Source of the DNA: CAVRXQ01 sp963838845 | GTDB lineage: Bacteria > Actinomycetota > Acidimicrobiia > Acidimicrobiales > Bog-793 | Direction: 5' to 3' | Length of the DNA: 64,000 nt | NCBI GenBank assembly: GCA_963838845.1 | Contig: CAWISR010000003.1 | Location: 1,364,001-1,428,000, forward strand | Shown: one piece after another, positions 59,555-64,000 of the stretch | Layout: the number at the start of each line of letters is the position of its first letter | Numbering within the stretch: the stretch's first letter is position 1 | Notes under the pieces: generated by a model | What the model saw: only the letters and a program-made list of their open reading frames with translations | Database searches by the model: none | Told to the model about the DNA's origin: nothing | Program-made: the position numbers and the translations under genes

Positions 59555-61548
59555 ACGCCTTTTTCGGACACCTCGGCGAGGTCATCGGGCTGTGCGCCTC
59601 GGCCGCCCTTGTGGTCTCGGTCGTCTGGGCGCTCCTCACGCACCGATCAGAGGCGGTCTCGCGCGCCCCGGCGCTCGCGCTGACCGCGTTTTGTGGCTGC
59701 CTCGTCGGGATCGTGGCGATGGAGCACGCGCTCATCAGCCACGACTTCAGCCTGGCGTTCGTCGCGCAGAACAATTCCCGTCAAACGCCGCTGTTCTTCT
59801 CGGTGACCGGCCTGTGGTCGGCGTTGCAGGGCTCGATCCTGTTGTGGGTCTCCATCCTGTGCGGATACGGGACGATCGTCGCATGGCGGCTGCGCCGGCG
59901 GCTCGATGACCCGGTCGTCGCGATCGCGCTCGCCGTTGTCTTCGCGGTCGCGGTGTTCTTCTTCGCGTTGATGGTCGGACCAGCAGACCCCTTCGCCGCG
60001 ACGCGCGGCGCGATCCCAGCGAACGGTGCCGGCCCGAATGCGTTGTTGCAGGACAACGCCCTCGTCGCAGTGCATCCGGTCTTTCTCTACCTCGGGTACG
60101 TCGGATTCACGGTGCCGTTCGCGTTCGCCGTCGGGTCGCTCGTCACGGGCAGGGTGGGCGAGGGCTGGCTCGCCCAGACCCGGCGCTTCGCGGTCTTCGC
60201 CTGGGGGTTCCTCACGATCGGCATCGTCCTCGGCGCGTGGTGGTCCTACCAGGTGCTCGGCTGGGGCGGCTTTTGGGGGTGGGACCCCGTCGAGAACGCC
60301 GCGTTGTTGCCATGGCTCACGGCGACCGCGTACCTGCACTCGGCGATGGTGCAAGAACGCCGCGGGCTTTTGCGGATCTGGAATCTGTCGCTTTTGATCG
60401 CCACCTTCGCCCTGACGATCCTTGGAACGTTCCTCACTCGATCCGGCGTCGTCCAGTCGGTCCACGCCTTTTCGGACTCGGGGCTCGGCCCGGCGTTGAT
60501 CGCCTTCTTCGGCGTGATCGTCGCGGTCGGCGTCGGCCTCATCGCCTGGCGCGGCGACCGGCTGCGCTCGCCCGGTGGGATCGACGCGCCCGTCTCGCGC
60601 GAAGGCGCGTTTTTGGTGAACAACCTGTTGTTCGCGGCGTTCGCGCTCGTCGTGTTGCTCGGAACGGTCTTTCCGCTCTTCGTCCAGGCGTTCTCGAACC
60701 AATCGATCACCATCGGGCGCCCGTACTTCGACACGTTCGCCGTCCCCCTCGGCCTCGCGTTGTTGTTGATGATGGCGATCGCCCCGGCGCTGCCGTGGCG
60801 CAAGACGTCTCCCGGAGTGCTGCGCGCCAGGCTCGCGTTGCCGGCGTGGTGTGCCGTCGCGGTGGTCGTCGTCTGTGTCATCGCCGGCATCCGCGGTCTC
60901 ACGCCGCTCGCCGCGTTCGGGCTCGGGGCCTTCGCCGCCGCTGCCGCGCTCCGCCAGCTCGTGCTGGCGTCGATCGCCGCGCACCGCCGTGGACTCGGAT
61001 GGTGGCGCGGGATCGTCGGTCGGGCGAACGGCGGAATGGTTGTCCACGTGGGAGTGGTGCTCGTCGCCGTCGGCCTCGCCGCCGCGTCCTCGTTCGGCAG
61101 GCGGACGGAGATCGCGCTCCACCCCGGCCAAACGGTCTCCTTTGACGGTCACACCGTCGAGCTGCTTGCGGTCCGCAACTTCGCCGACCCGAACCGCTCC
61201 GGTGTAGAGGCGGTCCTTAAGGTCGACGGGCGGGGGATCTACAAGCCGGCCATCGACGTCTTCCGTGGCGACACCGAAGGGGTGGCGACGCCCTCGATCG
61301 ACTCGACGGCATTCTCCGACGTCTACCTCGCCGCGGGTTCCGGGGGTTTCACGCTCGCGTCGCACGGGACTCCGGCGACGGCGTCGCTCGACGTTATCGT
61401 GCAGCCACTCATCGTCTGGCTCTGGTCCGGGGGCATCCTGTGCGGCGTCGGCGCGCTGTTGGCGGCGGTGCCCGGACGACGCCGCCGGCCGACCGATCCG
61501 GCGTCGGTGCCGATCCCCGAGCTCGTCTCGGTGGGGATGCCGACGTGA
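59551..61548 (+). CDS. ccmF: Cytochrome c-type biogenesis protein CcmF
   Basis: The 665-residue protein has about 15 membrane segments, the WWD-type haem motif GWGGFWGWDPVENAALLPWL and conserved periplasmic histidines (for example NALVAVHPVFLYLGY). It is the haem lyase subunit of System I that attaches haem to apocytochromes with CcmH. ATG 59551 overlaps the ccmE stop; the stop overlaps ccmG. Confidence 0.96.
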   Translation: MNAFFGHLGEVIGLCASAALVVSVVWALLTHRSEAVSRAPALALTAFCGCLVGIVAMEHALISHDFSLAFVAQNNSRQTPLFFSVTGLWSALQGSILLWVSILCGYGTIVAWRLRRRLDDPVVAIALAVVFAVAVFFFALMVGPADPFAATRGAIPANGAGPNALLQDNALVAVHPVFLYLGYVGFTVPFAFAVGSLVTGRVGEGWLAQTRRFAVFAWGFLTIGIVLGAWWSYQVLGWGGFWGWDPVENAALLPWLTATAYLHSAMVQERRGLLRIWNLSLLIATFALTILGTFLTRSGVVQSVHAFSDSGLGPALIAFFGVIVAVGVGLIAWRGDRLRSPGGIDAPVSREGAFLVNNLLFAAFALVVLLGTVFPLFVQAFSNQSITIGRPYFDTFAVPLGLALLLMMAIAPALPWRKTSPGVLRARLALPAWCAVAVVVVCVIAGIRGLTPLAAFGLGAFAAAAALRQLVLASIAAHRRGLGWWRGIVGRANGGMVVHVGVVLVAVGLAAASSFGRRTEIALHPGQTVSFDGHTVELLAVRNFADPNRSGVEAVLKVDGRGIYKPAIDVFRGDTEGVATPSIDSTAFSDVYLAAGSGGFTLASHGTPATASLDVIVQPLIVWLWSGGILCGVGALLAAVPGRRRRPTDPASVPIPELVSVGMPT

Positions 61549-62108
61549 AGACCCTCGGCGCGCTCGGCCGGCACCGCGCGCTCGTCGCTTCGGGTGCGGT
61601 CGCCGTCGTCGTCATCGTTCTCGTCGCGGTGTTGGCGACGCGTTCGACCGCCCCGGGGACCGTCGCGCCGAGTCGACTGCTCGGCAGGCAGGCGCCGGAG
61701 GTCGCGGGGAGCAATCTCACGACCGGTCGTTCCGTCAGCCTTGCCGCGCTGCGGGGCAAGTACGTCGTCGTCGATTTCTTCGCGAGCTGGTGCGGGCCGT
61801 GTCTCACGGAAGCGCCACAGCTCGAGCGGTTCTTGTTCACCCACCGCAAACAGCACGACGCCGCCGTGCTCGGCGTGGTCTACGGCGACTCCTCGCCGAA
61901 CGCGCGCGCGTTCTTGCGACGAATCGGTGCGACGTGGCCGGCAGTCTCGGATCCGGGCTACGTGATCGCCCTCCACTACGGCGTCGACGATCCGCCGCAA
62001 TCCTTCGTCGTCGCGCCGAACGGTCGCGTCCTCGCGCGCATCGTCGGTGGGGTGACGTCTGCCGAGCTCGATGAGATCGTCAACTCCGCGAGGCTCACCG
62101 CCACATGA
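61545..62108 (+). CDS. ccmG: CcmG/DsbE-like thiol:disulfide oxidoreductase
   Basis: The 187-residue protein has a membrane anchor (VAVVVIVLVAVLATR) and a thioredoxin domain with VDFFASWCGPCLTEAPQLE and the cis-Pro region DPPQSFVVAPNG. It keeps CxxCH cysteines of apocytochrome c reduced outside the membrane. GTG 61545 overlaps the ccmF stop; ATGA couples it to ccmH. Confidence 0.92.
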   Translation: MKTLGALGRHRALVASGAVAVVVIVLVAVLATRSTAPGTVAPSRLLGRQAPEVAGSNLTTGRSVSLAALRGKYVVVDFFASWCGPCLTEAPQLERFLFTHRKQHDAAVLGVVYGDSSPNARAFLRRIGATWPAVSDPGYVIALHYGVDDPPQSFVVAPNGRVLARIVGGVTSAELDEIVNSARLTAT

Positions 62109-62617
62109 GCGCGACTCCGGTCTCGGCCTCGTCCGCGCGCTCGCCGCTCGCCGCGGTCGCGACGAGCCGATGGGCGTGGGCGCTCCTCTTCGTCGTTGCC
62201 GCCATCGCACTGTCGATCGGGAGCATCCATCGGCACGCGCCGGGTGCGGCATCTCGCGCTGCGTACTTGGACTCGATCATCAAGTGCCCGTCGTGCGACG
62301 ACCTTTCGATCGCCCAGTCCGATGCGGGGGTCGCCACGGCCTTGCGGCGCGAGGTGCGTGGCCTCGTCGACCGCGGCTTTTCGAACCAGCGCATCGAGCA
62401 GGAGGTCGTCGAACAGTACGGGTCCGACGAAATCCTCGCGCCCTCGTCCGATCTCGCTTGGCTGATCCCCGTTGTGGTCGTCTCGCTCGCCGTCATTGCC
62501 GTTCTCTCCGGGTTCGCGCGCGCCCGCCTGCGCCGCCGCAAGCGCGCTAGCGCCGACGAGGAGGAACTCGTCGCGGCGGCGATGCGCCACCTGAAGGAGA
62601 CTCCGTGGGCGACGTGA
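62105..62617 (+). CDS. ccmH: Cytochrome c maturation protein CcmH (CcmH/CycL)
   Basis: The 170-residue protein has an N-terminal membrane segment, then IIKCPSCDDLSIAQSDA, the CcmH redox motif (canonical LRCxxCQ), a three-helix bundle with QEVVEQYGSDEILAP, and a second membrane segment (PVVVVSLAVIAVLSGF). It works with CcmG and CcmF in ligation. It overlaps ccmI by 13 bases. Confidence 0.92.
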   Translation: MSATPVSASSARSPLAAVATSRWAWALLFVVAAIALSIGSIHRHAPGAASRAAYLDSIIKCPSCDDLSIAQSDAGVATALRREVRGLVDRGFSNQRIEQEVVEQYGSDEILAPSSDLAWLIPVVVVSLAVIAVLSGFARARLRRRKRASADEEELVAAAMRHLKETPWAT

Positions 62618-63438
62618 CCGCCGAGCGACGCAGCCGCGCCGACCTCGAAGCCGAGCGCGACTTCCTCTTGCGTTCGATCGAGGACCTCGAGCGTGAGCGG
62701 GCGGCGGGTGACGTCGCCGGCGACGACTACGACGAGATCCGCGCCGACTACGTCGCCCGCGCCGCGGTGACCTTGCGAGCGCTCGAGGGCCATGACGATG
62801 CCACGAAGCCGCGGGCAATAAGCGCCGGTGCAGACCGGTGGCGTCGATTGCGGAGATACCTCGGCCGTCGTCGCACGCGACGCGCCCTCGTCGCCACGGT
62901 GCTCGTGTGCGTGATTCTGGCGCTCGGGCTCGTCGCTGCAGAGCTCGCAGGTTTGCGCCTTCCCGGGGAATCGGCGACGGGGTCGGTGAGCCTGCCGCGA
63001 GCACAGCGGATCCAAGACGACCTCGCGGCGGCGTCGCTGTACGCGAACTCCGGCCAGGAGGCCGACGCGGTCGGGCTCTACGACGAGGTGCTGACGCTCG
63101 ATCCGCGCCAGCAAGTCGCGCTCGCCGACCGGGGATGGCTCGAACGTCTTGCCGGGCGCGACGCCCATTCCCAAAAGACGATCGTGATTGGAGACGCGTC
63201 GATCGCCCGCGCCGTCGCCGTCGATCCGCACTACGCGGACGCCCACGCGTACGAGGCGGTCGCGCTGTCACAAGACGAAGATCGTCTCACCGCCGCCACC
63301 CGGCAGATCGCGCTGATGGAAGCGGACCACCCATCCGACGCTCTGCTCGCGCAGTTCGCTCCGTCGCTCGTCGCGATCGAGAGGGCCGCGCACGTACCGG
63401 TGCCGCGCAACCTCGTCGTGTTCGCCAAACGACGCTGA
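62605..63438 (+). CDS. ccmI: CcmI-like TPR protein
   Basis: The 277-residue protein begins with a soluble helical region (LEAERDFLLRSIEDLERERA), has one membrane segment (ALVATVLVCVILALGLVAA) and a TPR-like helical domain (QRIQDDLAAASLYANSGQEA, YDEVLTLDPRQQVALADRGW). This matches CcmI, which presents apocytochrome c to CcmF/H. GTG 62605 lies within the ccmH end. It closes the ccm operon. Confidence 0.82.
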   Translation: MGDVTAERRSRADLEAERDFLLRSIEDLERERAAGDVAGDDYDEIRADYVARAAVTLRALEGHDDATKPRAISAGADRWRRLRRYLGRRRTRRALVATVLVCVILALGLVAAELAGLRLPGESATGSVSLPRAQRIQDDLAAASLYANSGQEADAVGLYDEVLTLDPRQQVALADRGWLERLAGRDAHSQKTIVIGDASIARAVAVDPHYADAHAYEAVALSQDEDRLTAATRQIALMEADHPSDALLAQFAPSLVAIERAAHVPVPRNLVVFAKRR

Positions 63439-63585
63439 ACGCACCGGTCGGTCCGAGACCGATCGAAGACGCCCTATTTCACGCGGCGGAAACGCACCGC
63501 ACTTGTCCACGCCGGCGGAAGCGGACGGATTGAAGGACGGAGAGGGGTGATCGAGTCCCTCGTCTGGGTGCGCAGCTCGGCGTGG

Positions 63586-63651
63586 TCAGCGCGCCTTCTG
63601 CTCCCGTCGCGCTCGCCACATGCGGATCAGTTTCCGGATGAGGAAGAACAT
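63586..63651 (-). CDS. Possible 21-residue basic membrane microprotein downstream of the cysteine desulfurase
   Basis: ATG 63651 is preceded by AAAGGTG with good spacing and begins 15 bases after the cysteine desulfurase stop. The frame encodes MFFLIRKLIRMWRARREQKA plus one Arg, a short amphipathic/basic peptide. It is too short to judge by itself; position and ribosome-binding site are the only support. Confidence 0.3.
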   Translation of the reverse strand: MFFLIRKLIRMWRARREQKAR

Positions 63652-63666
63652 CGGCGCACCTTTCGC

Positions 63667-64000
63667 TCAATCGCGCAGCGAACGTAGCCGCGTGACGACC
63701 AACGGGAATGCCTCGGTGATCGCCGCGACGTCGTCGTCGGTCGTCGACCAGCCGACAGAACAGCGTAGGGAGTGATCCGCGTCGACGCACATCGCCGCGA
63801 GCACCGGCGAGGGTTCGATCGCCTCGGAAGAGCAAGCGGATCCCGAGTGCACCGCGATCCCGGCCTGGTCGAGCCCGAGGAGAACGCCTTCGGCCTCGAC
63901 GTCGGGAACGCCGAAGCAGACGATGTGCGGAGCGCGCCGTTCGAGGTCGCCGTAGGCGACGACTCCGTCGACTGAAAGCACCGACTTCGCGATGGCGTCG
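63667..64000 (-). CDS. Cysteine desulfurase (C-terminal part, runs off right edge)
   Basis: The visible 110 residues are the C-terminal end of a NifS/IscS-type class V PLP enzyme: PHIVCFGVPDVEAEGVLLGL, the catalytic cysteine loop in AVHSGSACSSEAIEPSPVL and LRCSVGWSTTDDDVAAI. It supplies sulfane sulfur for Fe-S clusters or tRNA thiolation. The N-terminal part with the PLP lysine is beyond position 64000. It is convergent with ccmI. Confidence 0.92.
   Translation of the reverse strand, partial: DAIAKSVLSVDGVVAYGDLERRAPHIVCFGVPDVEAEGVLLGLDQAGIAVHSGSACSSEAIEPSPVLAAMCVDADHSLRCSVGWSTTDDDVAAITEAFPLVVTRLRSLRD

Noticed and set aside
59647..61365. A 572-codon open frame on the minus strand opposite ccmF
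   Set aside because: It is the antisense shadow of ccmF in high-GC DNA: composition is Arg/Asp/Glu/His-rich with no domain, and ccmF has clear motifs across the same region.
63439..63585. Possible tRNA or terminator in the gap between ccmI and the cysteine desulfurase
   Set aside because: No cloverleaf could be drawn. A small TCGGTC-CGA-GACCGA stem at 63448-63462 is too weak without a T-run to call.
1..64000. Mobile elements, integrases, CRISPR arrays or rRNA/tRNA genes
   Set aside because: No transposase or integrase motifs, no regularly spaced repeats, and no tRNA or rRNA signatures were seen in reading either strand; a tRNA or repeat finder could still pick up something missed by eye.

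Overview
The window is dense, uniformly GC-rich bacterial chromosome (roughly two thirds G+C by eye) with many GTG/TTG starts and overlapping stop-start pairs. The gene set points to a Gram-positive actinobacterium: a short actinobacterial-type cold-shock protein, FCD-GntR regulators, DHA2 drug exporters, and lipoproteins carrying the C-M-R-x-H-G...F-P-D-P repeat. A complete System I cytochrome c maturation operon is unusual for mainstream Actinobacteria and hints at a deep lineage such as Acidimicrobiia or Thermoleophilia; that placement is inference. No rRNA, tRNA, CRISPR array, transposase or integrase was seen. No intergenic stretch exceeds 300 bases; the longest are 8612-8867 and 55099-55366.

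Region 1 (1-18380) is a catabolic island built as divergent operons. It holds an ABC importer (ATPase, binding protein, permease) followed by a luciferase-like flavin monooxygenase and a fumarate-reductase-like flavoprotein; two adjacent family III CoA-transferases behind a feruloyl-CoA hydratase/lyase homologue; a DUF2848 protein with an amidase; a FadR-type GntR regulator; a UbiD-family decarboxylase coupled to a thioredoxin; two SDRs; a cupin; a UbiX flavin prenyltransferase with a split-barrel flavin protein; an AhpD-like protein; and a 4,5-dihydroxyphthalate-decarboxylase-like protein. Palindromes related to GTAGTATACTAC lie upstream of three operon groups and probably form one regulon. 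The likely task is uptake, CoA activation and prenylated-flavin-dependent decarboxylation of an aromatic (possibly dicarboxylic) acid. The substrate is not determined, and several enzymes have lost the residues that define their best-known relatives.

Region 2 (18495-27483) begins with a polar amino-acid ABC importer followed by a class V aminotransferase (frameshifted) and a D-threonine-aldolase/D-serine-dehydratase relative, suggesting amino-acid scavenging. A GNAT, a mercury-type MerR pair, a membrane protein, a 3-hydroxyisobutyrate-dehydrogenase relative and a SAM hydrolase follow. Region 3 (27529-36157) mixes two DHA2 exporters (one with a divergent TetR regulator and palindromic operator), an aldo/keto reductase, a zinc-less DksA-like protein, OsmC, Hsp20, a HAD hydrolase, RpiB and a DUF302 protein.

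Region 4 (36186-45216) looks like one envelope system: an OmpR-type two-component pair, a tandem 11-bp-phased operator, then a MacAB-like exporter whose adaptor carries an inserted fibronectin-III-like domain and a peptidoglycan-binding domain, three lipoproteins of one repeat family, and an amidase_3 protein. Region 5 (45240-48005) is an extracytoplasmic flavin electron-transfer operon (ferric-reductase-like membrane protein, FMN-binding protein, ApbE flavinyltransferase).

Region 6 (48134-64000) is mostly housekeeping: a small zinc peptidase, a DNA glycosylase, a DrrAB-like exporter coupled to valS, cysS, csp, gmd, the ccmABCDEFGHI operon (with a 58-codon ccmD), and the 3' end of a cysteine desulfurase gene. 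Two genes, at about 450-460 and about 22011, carry single-base frameshifts in otherwise intact coding sequence; these are either real lesions or assembly errors.
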